This document shows, piece after piece, positions 7,392-14,991 of a stretch of DNA of 23,656 bases (its first letter is position 1; every line of letters begins with the position of its first letter). The DNA is taken from the NCBI GenBank assembly GCA_934754415.1, contig CAKVIS010000029.1:1-23656 (forward strand), read 5' to 3'. The stretch comes from an uncultured Bulleidia sp. (GTDB lineage: Bacteria; Bacillota_I; Bacilli_A; Erysipelotrichales; Erysipelotrichaceae). The notes beneath the pieces were generated by a model. That model was not told where the DNA came from. It made no database searches and saw only the letters and a program-made list of their open reading frames with translations. A program made the position numbers and the translations under genes.

Positions 7392-8711
7392 ATGTATCGT
7401 GCTGCAATTGAAAAGTTATACAGATGGAAAGAGAGTAAGCGTCGTAAACCATTAATTATTGAAGGGGCAAGACAGGTGGGAAAAACATGGCTTATGAAAG
7501 AGTTTGGAAAGAAGGCTTATGAAGAGACTGTATATATAAACTTTGATTCCAACTCAAAAATGGCAGATTTATTTGCTTCAGATTTAAATACAGATCGTCT
7601 GATTATGGGGCTTGAACTATATTGTGGACATAAAATCAATCCTGATAATACTCTTCTGATTTTTGACGAGGTCCAGGAAGTGCCTAGAGCACTGTCTTCT
7701 CTTAAATATTTTTGCGAAAATGCACCGCAATATCATATTGTCTGTGCAGGTTCCCTTTTGGGAATTGCCTTACATCAAGGAACGTCTTTTCCAGTTGGTA
7801 AAGTAGACTTTTTAAAACTGTATCCTCTGTCATTCAGTGAATTTTTGATGGCAACAGGTAAAGAACAATTCGCAGAGCTTTTAAATAAGCGTGACTATGA
7901 CATGATCACAAGTTTTAAACAGACATATATTGAATCATTAAAATATTACTATTTTGTGGGAGGTATGCCTGAAGCAGTGCAAAGTTTTGCCGAAAATAAA
8001 GATTTTAATGAAGTGCGTGAAATTCAGAAAAGAATTCTGGAGGCATATGAACAGGATTTCTCTAAACACGCTCCTAATGAAACGGTTCCAAGGATTCGAA
8101 TGGTTTGGAACAGTATTCCATCTCAGCTTGCAAAAGAAAATAAGAAATTTGTTTATGGTCTTGTTCGTGAGGGAAGCAGAGCAAAAGATTATGAAACTGC
8201 GATTATGTGGCTGTCTGACTGTGGTCTGATTCATAAGGTCAGTCGTGTGAATTCTGCATGTATACCTTTGAAAGCGTATGAAGATCTGAAAGCATTTAAA
8301 CTGTTTCCTCTGGATGTCGGGCTACTTGGGTGTCAGGCAGGTCTTCATCAGCGTATATTGTTGGATGGTGATTCTCTTTTTGTTGAATTTAAAGGTGCTC
8401 TTACGGAGCAGTATGTTTGTCAGCAACTCAAAGCTCTAGACGATCTGGGAGTCTATTACTATACCAATGACAGGGGGACATGTGAGATTGATTTTGTTGT
8501 AGATACAGGTGAACAAGTTATTCCTGTTGAAGTGAAAGCTGAAACGAACCTCAGGGCTAAAAGTCTTAAAACATATAAAGAAAGGTTTGAACCTGAACTT
8601 TCCATTCGCACTTCAATGTCGGATTATAAAAAAGAAGACTGGCTTTTGAATTTGCCACTGTACGCAATAGAAAATCTGACGACTGAACAGCCACAGGAAC
8701 AGAATACGTAA
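7392..8711 (+). CDS. AAA (AAA_14) ATPase with DUF4143 and PD-(D/E)XK-like end
   Basis: P-loop ATPase of unknown cellular role (439 aa), a common accessory-genome family in gut bacteria and archaea. Walker A is GARQVGKT (residues 25-32), Walker B LLIFDE ends at D92-E93, and CAGSLLG follows as the sensor region. The middle contains the family's YYFVGGMPEAV. The C-terminal DUF4143 part carries D367 in EIDFVV and E380-x-K382 in PVEVKAE, the layout of a PD-(D/E)XK nuclease fold. ATG 7392 follows GGAGGTG with a good spacing; the open frame to 7371 has no site. It is monocistronic, with a repeat-rich promoter region before it and a terminator after it. Nuclease activity is inferred from the motif only. 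Confidence 0.9.
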   Translation: MYRAAIEKLYRWKESKRRKPLIIEGARQVGKTWLMKEFGKKAYEETVYINFDSNSKMADLFASDLNTDRLIMGLELYCGHKINPDNTLLIFDEVQEVPRALSSLKYFCENAPQYHIVCAGSLLGIALHQGTSFPVGKVDFLKLYPLSFSEFLMATGKEQFAELLNKRDYDMITSFKQTYIESLKYYYFVGGMPEAVQSFAENKDFNEVREIQKRILEAYEQDFSKHAPNETVPRIRMVWNSIPSQLAKENKKFVYGLVREGSRAKDYETAIMWLSDCGLIHKVSRVNSACIPLKAYEDLKAFKLFPLDVGLLGCQAGLHQRILLDGDSLFVEFKGALTEQYVCQQLKALDDLGVYYYTNDRGTCEIDFVVDTGEQVIPVEVKAETNLRAKSLKTYKERFEPELSIRTSMSDYKKEDWLLNLPLYAIENLTTEQPQEQNT

Positions 8712-8720
8712 AACCATAAG

Positions 8721-8745
8721 GAGACTGTATTGGCAGTCTCTTTTT
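8721..8745 (+). terminator. Intrinsic terminator after the ATPase gene
   Basis: GAGACTG (8721-8727) and CAGTCTC (8734-8740) form a 7-bp stem with a six-base loop, followed by TTTTT. Confidence 0.88.
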
Positions 8746-8842
8746 AATGAATGCAATACTATCCTGTTTACTTTGTTCTTTTATGAAGATGTATTTTAGA
8801 TGGATATGGTATTTTTGTTTTGCTTTTTTTTCGATTTTTACA

Positions 8843-8856
8843 GGAAAGCGCTTGCA
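8843..8856 (+). promoter_or_regulatory. Catabolite-responsive element (cre) for CcpA
   Basis: GGAAAGCGCTTGCA closely resembles the CcpA consensus, with the central AAGCGCTT palindrome intact. It overlaps the -35 at 8852-8857, the position expected for repression when preferred sugars are present. Confidence 0.75.
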
Positions 8857-8880
8857 TTTTAAAACGTAAAGTAGTATAAA
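8852..8880 (+). promoter_or_regulatory. Sigma-A promoter of the PTS/M81 operon
   Basis: TTGCAT (8852-8857) and TATAAA (8875-8880) are spaced by 17 bases. The transcript would carry a leader of about 150 bases before the regulator's ATG, including the RAT-like element and terminator. Confidence 0.75.
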
Positions 8881-8939
8881 TCTTTTAGAAGCGTTACATT
8901 TAGTTGGCGATTTTCAAATAAACCATTTTAAATTTTAGA

Positions 8940-8971
8940 TTAAGACGATACTCCTGAGAGGCGCTACTTAA
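8940..8971 (+). promoter_or_regulatory. Variant RAT-like antiterminator element
   Basis: TTAAG (8940-8944) pairs with CTTAA (8967-8971) around a RAT-shaped core: TACTC, the loop CTGA, then GAGGC. The usual RAT has TACTG and CAGGC at the same places. The upper stem therefore changes from CTG/CAG to CTC/GAG, preserving pairing. The element shares sequence with the terminator at 8950-9016, so the two structures exclude each other. The adjacent PRD regulator at 9039 is the likely binder. Confidence 0.55.
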
Positions 8972-9016
8972 CAAAACAGTGATGTTTAAGTTGTGTGAAG
9001 GAGTGTTTTTGTTTTT
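8950..9016 (+). terminator. Conditional leader terminator before the second PRD regulator
   Basis: ACTCCT (8950-8955) pairs with AGGAGT (8999-9004). An inner ACTTAAC pairs with GTTTAAGT, with one bulged base, and two runs of five T follow. The loops between the stems are uneven, so the fold is less certain than the others here. Confidence 0.6.
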
Positions 9017-9038
9017 AGAAAGGTGATGGTACAGGCAG

Positions 9039-9869
9039 ATGCAGATAATAAAAAAGATTAATACATCCGCTGCTATTGCATTGGATTCAAATGGGGAAGA
9101 AATTGTTGTGTTTGGAAAAGGCATTGGATTTCCTAAGGTGCCATATAATCTGGAAGATTTGAGTAAAATAGAACGCACTTTTTACAATGTAGATTCAAAA
9201 TACTACAACATAATCACAAGTTTACCACCTGAAATATTGATGATGAGCGCTGATATTGTCGAAGAAGCTGAAGTGGAATTGGATAACAAATTGAATCATA
9301 ACCTTACGATTACACTTGCAGATCATTTGAATTTTGCAATTGAAAGATTTAGAAATGGCATAAATCTTGTGTCTCCTATTTCCTATGATGTATCCCATTT
9401 GTATCCTAAAGAATATGCAATTGGAGAAAAAGCACTGGAAAAACTGAGAGCTGAATTACAGATAGATTTACCTCAGCAGGAAGCCATCAGTATTACAATG
9501 CATTTAATTAATGCAGAGAGTGAAACAGGAAACTTAAAAGAATTACTAAAAACCAATCGAATTATACAAGGCATTACTGAAATAGTCGAAAAGTACTTTG
9601 ATGTCAAAATAAATCTTGACAGTTATGACTATAACAGATTCATAATGCATCTGAGATATTTAATTATCAAATTGGAGAAAGGAGAGTATCAGGAGTCAAC
9701 AGACAACCGTTTATTGTTAAGGACTTTAGCTAAGGACTATCCGGATTCTTATTTGTGCGCAGGAAAGATTGTGGAGTATCTAAATAAGACGTGGGGTTAT
9801 AGTTCCAATGAAGATGAAAAATTGTATCTGGTAATACATATTACCAGGATGATTAATAAGGAGCGTTAG
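9039..9869 (+). CDS. BglG/LicT-family PRD transcription antiterminator
   Basis: Second RNA-binding antiterminator in the window (276 aa), first gene of the PTS/M81 operon and probably controlling its own leader. The CAT domain runs from MQIIKKINTSAAIAL through VVFGKGIGFPK. PRD1 has LADHLNFAIERF and SITMHLINAE; PRD2 has YNRFIMHLRYL and LVIHITRM, so the histidines expected for PTS phosphorylation are present. It differs strongly from the protein at 3031-3855, which fits the different RAT-like sequence upstream. AAAGGTGA lies about 12 bases before the ATG, a rather long spacing. A terminator separates it from the EIIBC gene. Confidence 0.92.
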   Translation: MQIIKKINTSAAIALDSNGEEIVVFGKGIGFPKVPYNLEDLSKIERTFYNVDSKYYNIITSLPPEILMMSADIVEEAEVELDNKLNHNLTITLADHLNFAIERFRNGINLVSPISYDVSHLYPKEYAIGEKALEKLRAELQIDLPQQEAISITMHLINAESETGNLKELLKTNRIIQGITEIVEKYFDVKINLDSYDYNRFIMHLRYLIIKLEKGEYQESTDNRLLLRTLAKDYPDSYLCAGKIVEYLNKTWGYSSNEDEKLYLVIHITRMINKER

Positions 9870-9880
9870 CTTAGTGCGCG

Positions 9881-9923
9881 ATATCCAGAATACAATGCTT
9901 TTAATTGTGTTTTGGATATTTTT
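9881..9923 (+). terminator. Terminator or attenuator between regulator and EIIBC
   Basis: ATATCCA (9881-9887) pairs with TGGATAT (9913-9919), and after one mismatch AATACAAT pairs with ATTGTGTT (one G-U). TTTTT follows. It lies inside the apparent operon, so it would reduce or gate transcription of the PTS and enzyme genes relative to the regulator. Confidence 0.75.
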
Positions 9924-9934
9924 GTTTGGTAGAA

Positions 9935-9966
9935 ACTTATCTTATGTCAGGCCAACAAGGATAAGT
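9935..9966 (+). other. Hairpin just upstream of the EIIBC ribosome-binding site
   Basis: ACTTATC (9935-9941) and GATAAGT (9960-9966) are perfect inverted repeats around an 18-base loop. There is no T tract, and AGGAGG (9973-9978) stays outside the stem. It may be an mRNA 5' stabiliser or a processing site; the function is unknown. Confidence 0.45.
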
Positions 9967-9983
9967 CTATATAGGAGGATTGG

Positions 9984-11582
9984 ATGATTGAGAGAATAGA
10001 TTTACATGAAATCTATACACTTATAGGGGGAAAAAGTAATATAGCAAAAGTATATGATAAAGAAAATGCTATATATTTCTACTTAAAAGATGCAGGAATC
10101 GTTAATCTTCAAAAATTACATGAGATGTCTGATTTTGGTTCAGTAGAGCTCAATGGATCAAGATTAGTCGTATCAGAAAAAGGAGAAAATGATATGGGAA
10201 AATATCAAAAACTATCAGAAGATATTCTGGAAAATGTTGGTGGAAAAGACAACATCAGCGCAGTGACACACTGCGTTACTCGTTTACGTTTAACTCTTAA
10301 AAATAATGATCTGGTAAACAAAGAAGCTATAAACAAATTAGAAGGGGTTTTAGGAAGTCAGTTTAATGCAGGTCAGTATCAGGTGATTATCGGTCAGCAG
10401 ATTCCGGAAGTAGCTGCGGATTTTACAAAAGTATCCGGTCTTTCACTAGGTGAAATTGTTGATGAAAATTTAGATGGAGCAGATACTAAGAAAAAATTAA
10501 CATTAAAAGATATTCCAAATGCAGTTTTAAATACTATTTCTGCAATAGTATTCCCTGTTATTCCTATTTATCTGGGTGCAGGTCTGATTCTGTTATTGAT
10601 TAATTTGTTAGGCCCAACAATCTTTAATATTATTCCAGCAGATAGTAACTTTGCAGTATTTATGAATATGGTTGGTCAGACGGGATATTATTTCATGCCA
10701 ATCTTTATTGCATGGTCTGCTGCTAAACACTTTAAGACAAGTATTCCTATGGCAATGTTCTTATGTGCGGTAATGATTTATCCGGATTTTGTTCAGCTGG
10801 TTGCTGACGGCGGAAGTATGACAATCTATGGCATACCTGTAACAATGGTTAACTATGCACGTCAGATTTTGCCAACTATTTTAACAGTTTGGATCTTATC
10901 TTATGTATATAAATTTATTGATGGGCATATGCCAAATTCACTCAAATATGCATTTAATCCATTAACAACATTATTAGTAATGCTGCCAATCGAATTCTGC
11001 TTACTTGGTCCTGTCGGAACATTTGTTGGTGACTTAATTGCTGCTGCATGTGTTGGTATTTCTAAAGCTGTTGGTCCATTAGCAATTGGTATTATCGGTG
11101 GTTTATGGTACATCCTGGTAGGCTTAGGAATGGATAAAGCTCTTGTTCCGGTTGTATTAAATAACTTTACATTATACGGCTATGATAATCTGTTCTGGTT
11201 AAGTGCTATCTCTGCCACATATGCATTGATGGGTGTTGGTTTAGCATACATTGTACGTTGTAAGAAAGAAGAAAAATCTGGTGCTGCTTCTGCCTTTGTT
11301 ACATTAGCAGTCGGAGGTGTCAGTGAGCCTACAATCTTTGGTACTTTATTCAGATATAAAAAATCTATGATTGCTTACATGGCTGGTGGATTTGTTGGTG
11401 GATTACTTTCCGGTATATTTGGATTAAAGGCATTTACTATTGGAACAGGTAATGCATTATTCTTTACAGTTTGTGCTGCAGAAGGTGTGAGTCTGTTCCC
11501 GGCTATTATTTCCTGTGTTGCTGCATTAGCAGTTTCCTTCGGTTTGGCTCTTGTATTAGGATTTAATGACGAAAAGAAATAA
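9984..11582 (+). CDS. PTS EIIBC, beta-glucoside/sucrose type, with extra EIIB-like N-terminal domain
   Basis: Membrane PTS permease (532 aa) that needs the separate EIIA at 14045. Residues 1-70 form an additional EIIB-like domain (TLIGGKSNIAKVY, then YLKDAGIVN). The normal EIIB follows from residue 71: ENVGGKDNISAV, the phospho-cysteine C97 in THCVTRLRL, and QVIIGQQIP. EIIC occupies about 165-525 and has GGVSEPTIFGTLFRYKK, typical of the sucrose/trehalose/beta-glucoside group. In the first domain the aligned residue is lysine and the TRLR motif is gone, so it cannot carry phosphate. ATG 9984 has AGGAGG upstream; an internal ATG at 10194 also has a strong site. The sugar cannot be deduced; the downstream M81 and TIM-barrel genes suggest an unusual substrate. 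Confidence 0.92.
   Translation: MIERIDLHEIYTLIGGKSNIAKVYDKENAIYFYLKDAGIVNLQKLHEMSDFGSVELNGSRLVVSEKGENDMGKYQKLSEDILENVGGKDNISAVTHCVTRLRLTLKNNDLVNKEAINKLEGVLGSQFNAGQYQVIIGQQIPEVAADFTKVSGLSLGEIVDENLDGADTKKKLTLKDIPNAVLNTISAIVFPVIPIYLGAGLILLLINLLGPTIFNIIPADSNFAVFMNMVGQTGYYFMPIFIAWSAAKHFKTSIPMAMFLCAVMIYPDFVQLVADGGSMTIYGIPVTMVNYARQILPTILTVWILSYVYKFIDGHMPNSLKYAFNPLTTLLVMLPIEFCLLGPVGTFVGDLIAAACVGISKAVGPLAIGIIGGLWYILVGLGMDKALVPVVLNNFTLYGYDNLFWLSAISATYALMGVGLAYIVRCKKEEKSGAASAFVTLAVGGVSEPTIFGTLFRYKKSMIAYMAGGFVGGLLSGIFGLKAFTIGTGNALFFTVCAAEGVSLFPAIISCVAALAVSFGLALVLGFNDEKK
10177..10196 (+). promoter_or_regulatory. Internal ribosome-binding site and start within EIIBC
   Basis: AAAAAGGAG (10177-10185) lies eight bases before the in-frame ATG at 10194, which begins exactly where the conventional EIIB domain begins (MGKYQKLSEDILENVGG). 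It could yield a second, shorter 462-aa permease, or mark the ancestral start before the N-terminal domain was added. Confidence 0.55.
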
Positions 11583-11598
11583 AGGAAAATAAAACGAT

Positions 11599-13080
11599 AT
11601 GAAAGTATTTGTTGCACATCTTACATTTGAATGTAATGAGCATGTTTCTCAAACAGTAGATATTGGAGATTTCAGAACACTTTATGGGAATGAATGCATT
11701 GATGCAATGCATATTCGTGATATTTTCGAAGAGAATGATATTGAGATTATTCCATCTATTCTTGCCGGTGGTGTTCCTGGAGGAATGATTGAGCGTACTG
11801 CATTTGATTTCATGGAAAATAAAATCCTGACAACTCTAAAACAACATTTAAAAGAGATTGATGGAGTATATTTACAATTCCATGGTGCAAGTGGAGTATT
11901 GAATCTGGAAGATGTTTCTGCAGAACATCATATTGTGAAAAGAATTCGTGAAATTGTAGGTAAATATATGCCTGTTGCTATGATTATGGATCCTCATGGA
12001 AATGTCACCAGAGTATTAACAGATAATGTGAATATTGTACGTTGCTATCGTGAATCTCCACATAGTGACCAGGTGGATTCCGAAAGAATCGTTGCTCAAA
12101 AGCTTGTGGATCTTATGAAAAATCGCAGACCAATGAGACCTGTTTTGAGAAAACTGCCTATTATGGTTGGCGGAGAGCGCAGTGTCTCTGCCATGGAACC
12201 CGTAAAATCTATTAATGCGTTGCTGGATAAGGCAGAAGAAGATGAAAGAGTATTTTCTATTTCCTGGCATGTAGGGTATATCCGTCATGATGACGATAAA
12301 CTTGGTGCAGCTATTGTTGTTGTCCCAAATAAACCTGAAGACAGAGAGTACTGTGAAAAAGTTGCTGATGAAATCTCAGAGTTTGTATGGCAACATCATA
12401 AAGAATTTAAGTTCAGTGGTAATTACGATGAACCATGGGATGCAGTAAGAAATACTTTACAGCAAAACAAAAAGACATCAGTAATTACAGACTCTGGGGA
12501 TAACTGTGGCGCCGGTGGAAGTGGTCAAAATACAGTGATACTTCGAGAATTTTTAAAACAGAATGTGACAGATAAAAAAGTTCTGATTGCGGGTATCAAT
12601 GATCCTAAGGCTAATGTGTATTTGAAGAAATTTACCGTAGGTGATTCAGTAGAATTTGATCTTGGTGTTGGAGAAGATGAACTGTCTGCTCCTGTGCATA
12701 TTCAGGGTAAAATTATTGCTGTTGGTGATGAATATAATGGATTAGGACATGAAAAGGTTGCAGGAAAGTCTTTGGGTAAATGTCCTGTTGTCAGAATTGA
12801 TGGCACGTTGATTGATGTTCTTGTTATGGATAAGAATGTTCAGTATGGAAATATGGACCAGTTCGAAAAAGCAGGAGTGCATTTCCATGATTATGATATT
12901 GTTGTGGTGAAGATGGGATATCTGGATACGTATCTGATTCCTGAAACGGCATATCATAACATGGCTTTAACAGATGGTCCAACTATTCAAAGGGCCGAAA
13001 AGATTCCATATAAGAAAATCCCAAGACCAATATGGCCGACAGATGAATTTGAAGATTTATATTATATAGACAGAACTTAG
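11599..13080 (+). CDS. M81 family (MlrC-like) metallopeptidase
   Basis: Zinc hydrolase family named after MlrC, which cuts linearised microcystin (493 aa, normal length). Visible family features are the N-terminal FECNEH (usually HETNTF in the family), YLQFHGASG with H95, MDPHGNVT with D131 and H133, and ESPHSD with H155. The D-x-H and later H are 22 residues apart, as I recall for the MlrC zinc ligands; E11 would be the fourth. DSGDNCGAGGSGQNT is the conserved glycine-rich stretch. No signal peptide, so it acts inside the cell. It starts 16 bases after the EIIBC stop with AAAGGAAAA before the ATG, and the next gene follows after 11 bases. In this setting it may open an amide or peptide-like bond of the imported compound. 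That role is inferred. Confidence 0.88.
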   Translation: MKVFVAHLTFECNEHVSQTVDIGDFRTLYGNECIDAMHIRDIFEENDIEIIPSILAGGVPGGMIERTAFDFMENKILTTLKQHLKEIDGVYLQFHGASGVLNLEDVSAEHHIVKRIREIVGKYMPVAMIMDPHGNVTRVLTDNVNIVRCYRESPHSDQVDSERIVAQKLVDLMKNRRPMRPVLRKLPIMVGGERSVSAMEPVKSINALLDKAEEDERVFSISWHVGYIRHDDDKLGAAIVVVPNKPEDREYCEKVADEISEFVWQHHKEFKFSGNYDEPWDAVRNTLQQNKKTSVITDSGDNCGAGGSGQNTVILREFLKQNVTDKKVLIAGINDPKANVYLKKFTVGDSVEFDLGVGEDELSAPVHIQGKIIAVGDEYNGLGHEKVAGKSLGKCPVVRIDGTLIDVLVMDKNVQYGNMDQFEKAGVHFHDYDIVVVKMGYLDTYLIPETAYHNMALTDGPTIQRAEKIPYKKIPRPIWPTDEFEDLYYIDRT

Positions 13081-13091
13081 AGGTATTTTAA

Positions 13092-14012
13092 ATGATAACC
13101 AGAGTGTTAAAAGCATCTGCAAAAGAATTTAAAGCAATGTCATCAGCAGATTTGCTGGAGTCAATAAGAAAGAGTGAAGGAAGAACAATAGTCACTGAAA
13201 TTATTGCACCTTTACAGCCTGTGTTGAACAAGGTGACAAATGCAGAACTTGCTGCTGCAATGGGTTCTGATATTATGCTGCTGAATATGTTTGATGTTCA
13301 AAATCCGTTTATCTATGGTTTGCCGCAATGTGAACCAGACGATACTATCCGAGTTTTAAAAGAATTGATTGGCAGACCGATTGCTATTAATCTGGAACCG
13401 GCAGTCAATCCAAATGAGGAAAATCCGGATTCTGCACCTTGGGTAGAAGGCAGAGCGGCAACTGCAGAAAATGCAAGAAAAGCAGTGGACATGGGAGTGG
13501 ATTTGATACTGGTTACAGGTAATCCTGGAAAACATGTCACGAATACAGGTATTATCCATGCAATTAAAGAAATCCGTAAAGAAGTAGGTAATAAAGTCAT
13601 TATTGCTGCAGGGAAAATGCATGCATCCGGCACTTTAGAGGGTGGAAATGATATTTTATCACTAACGGAAATCGAAGAATTTGTTGCTGCAGGAGCCGAT
13701 ATTGTATTGATTCCTGCACCGGGAACCGTTCCAGGTATTACATTGGACTGGGCCGTTTCCAGAGTCAATAAAATCCATGAGCTTGGTAAACTGGCTATGA
13801 CATCTATTGGAACTTCTCAGGAAGGCAGTGATGTACAAACAATACGTAATATTGCACTTTTATGTAAACAGGCTGGAACGGATATTCATCATATAGGTGA
13901 TACAGGTGGTACTCTTGGAGTAGCTGATCCGGACAATATTATGGGTTATTCTATTGCAATTCGTGGCAAACAGCATACATGGTTCAGAATGGCTCAATCC
14001 ATTAACAGATAA
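13092..14012 (+). CDS. TIM-barrel-like protein of the DUF7916 type
   Basis: 306-aa cytoplasmic protein that I associate from memory with the DUF7916 family, often misnamed haloacid dehalogenase-like and often found beside PTS genes. It has no HAD DxDGT motif. What is visible is a repeating beta-strand/helix pattern with glycine-rich strand ends: SDIMLLNMFDV, GRPIAINLEPAV, VDLILVTGNPGK, KVIIAAGKMHASG, GADIVLIPAPGTVPG, GKLAMTSIGTSQEGSD and HHIGDTGG. This pattern fits a TIM barrel with a phosphate-binding C-terminal side. AGAGG precedes the ATG, and it is packed tightly between the M81 gene and EIIA. An aldolase, isomerase or PEP-mutase-like step on a phosphorylated intermediate would fit, but nothing proves it. 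Confidence 0.75.
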   Translation: MITRVLKASAKEFKAMSSADLLESIRKSEGRTIVTEIIAPLQPVLNKVTNAELAAAMGSDIMLLNMFDVQNPFIYGLPQCEPDDTIRVLKELIGRPIAINLEPAVNPNEENPDSAPWVEGRAATAENARKAVDMGVDLILVTGNPGKHVTNTGIIHAIKEIRKEVGNKVIIAAGKMHASGTLEGGNDILSLTEIEEFVAAGADIVLIPAPGTVPGITLDWAVSRVNKIHELGKLAMTSIGTSQEGSDVQTIRNIALLCKQAGTDIHHIGDTGGTLGVADPDNIMGYSIAIRGKQHTWFRMAQSINR

Positions 14013-14044
14013 GCTACTGTAGATTTAGCTTGAAAGAGGTATAT

Positions 14045-14527
14045 ATGTTCAATTTATTTAAGAAGAAAGATACAAATTCAAATGAAATCTGTGCTCCTGT
14101 AAAGGGAAAATGCATTGATATTACGGATACAAAAGATCCTGTATTTTCTGGAAAGATGATGGGAGATGGAGTTGCGGTAATTCCTGAAAAGAATGTCATA
14201 AAAGCCCCTTGTTCCGGAACGGTAACTATGTTTTTTCCAACTAAACATGCCTTTGGCATTACTACAAATTCCGGGGTGGAGGTATTAGTGCATATTGGAA
14301 TAGAGACAGTAAACTTAAATGGAAAAGGCTTTAAATCATTTGTGTCAAAAGATCAGAAAATAAATAAGGGTGATAAAGTGATTATGTTTGATAGTAACTA
14401 TCTGTCAGATTCTGCAATGGATATGACAACTATGGTGATTATTACAAATTCTGCTGATCATCCTTTCGAAAAAAATAAATTGAATACTGAAGTTAGTGAG
14501 AACGATGCAATTATTTCTTTAAAGTAA
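14045..14527 (+). CDS. PTS glucose-type EIIA protein
   Basis: Soluble phosphocarrier (160 aa) that passes phosphate from HPr to an EIIB, most likely C97 of the EIIBC encoded upstream, which lacks its own EIIA. It has the family's GKMMGDGVAV, FFPTKHAFG with H68 and VLVHIGIETVNLNGKGF with the phospho-histidine H83, 15 residues apart. The N-terminus is short and basic (MFNLFKKK). ATG 14045 follows GAAAGAGG at a normal distance; the open frame to 14030 has no site. It is the last gene of the operon, with a terminator after it. It may also phosphorylate the PRD regulator. Confidence 0.92.
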   Translation: MFNLFKKKDTNSNEICAPVKGKCIDITDTKDPVFSGKMMGDGVAVIPEKNVIKAPCSGTVTMFFPTKHAFGITTNSGVEVLVHIGIETVNLNGKGFKSFVSKDQKINKGDKVIMFDSNYLSDSAMDMTTMVIITNSADHPFEKNKLNTEVSENDAIISLK

Positions 14528-14591
14528 AAGATACTCATAGTTTCGCTAACGAATCACGCTGAAATTTATTATTGCCTGAAATTATACAAAG

Positions 14592-14628
14592 TGGCTGGAG
14601 ATTTCTATGGATCATCAGCCATTTTTTT
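14592..14628 (+). terminator. Intrinsic terminator of the PTS/M81 operon
   Basis: TGGCTG (14592-14597) pairs with CAGCCA (14616-14621), with a further GAT/ATC pairing inside, followed by seven T. Confidence 0.8.
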
Positions 14629-14775
14629 AATTTGACAAAATGTCGAGGGTATTTCTTTTTATATTGCTTACAGGTTTTACAATCATTTTGCGTGATTTCC
14701 TGTTGGGATTTAACGTGTAGTATATTAACTATATATATCCCTGTATGATACATGTGGAGTAAAAAGAGGAAATGT

Positions 14776-14991
14776 ATGAAACTTGGAAAAGATGAAAGTA
14801 AGCAAAATGATAAACATGTGAGTACGGATAGTTCTCTGGGATTGGCTATTGGATTGAGTCTTGTTGTACTGTTTGGAATTCTCATGGATAATATTGGGAC
14901 AGGTATGATGTTTGGAGTTGCCACAGGTCTTTGTTCCGGCAACATTGTAAGTTTTCTGAAGTGTAAGAAAAGGATAAATAAGAAAAAATGA
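14776..14991 (+). CDS. Small two-helix membrane protein
   Basis: 71-aa protein with a charged N-terminus (about 25 residues, many K and D), two hydrophobic segments (about LGLAIGLSLVVLFGILM and IGTGMMFGVATGLCSG) joined by a short turn, and a lysine-rich tail. The glycine spacing suggests closely packed helices. ATG 14776 follows AAGAGGAAA; the frame opens at 14752 but that start has no site. Its TGA overlaps the ATG of the next gene (ATGA, 14988-14991), so the two are translationally coupled. I do not recognise a named family. It may be a small partner subunit of the Fe-S membrane protein. Confidence 0.75.
   Translation: MKLGKDESKQNDKHVSTDSSLGLAIGLSLVVLFGILMDNIGTGMMFGVATGLCSGNIVSFLKCKKRINKKK

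Noticed and set aside
13092..14012. Haloacid dehalogenase annotation for this gene
   Set aside because: No DxDGT nucleophile motif or other HAD motifs are present; the strand pattern is barrel-like.
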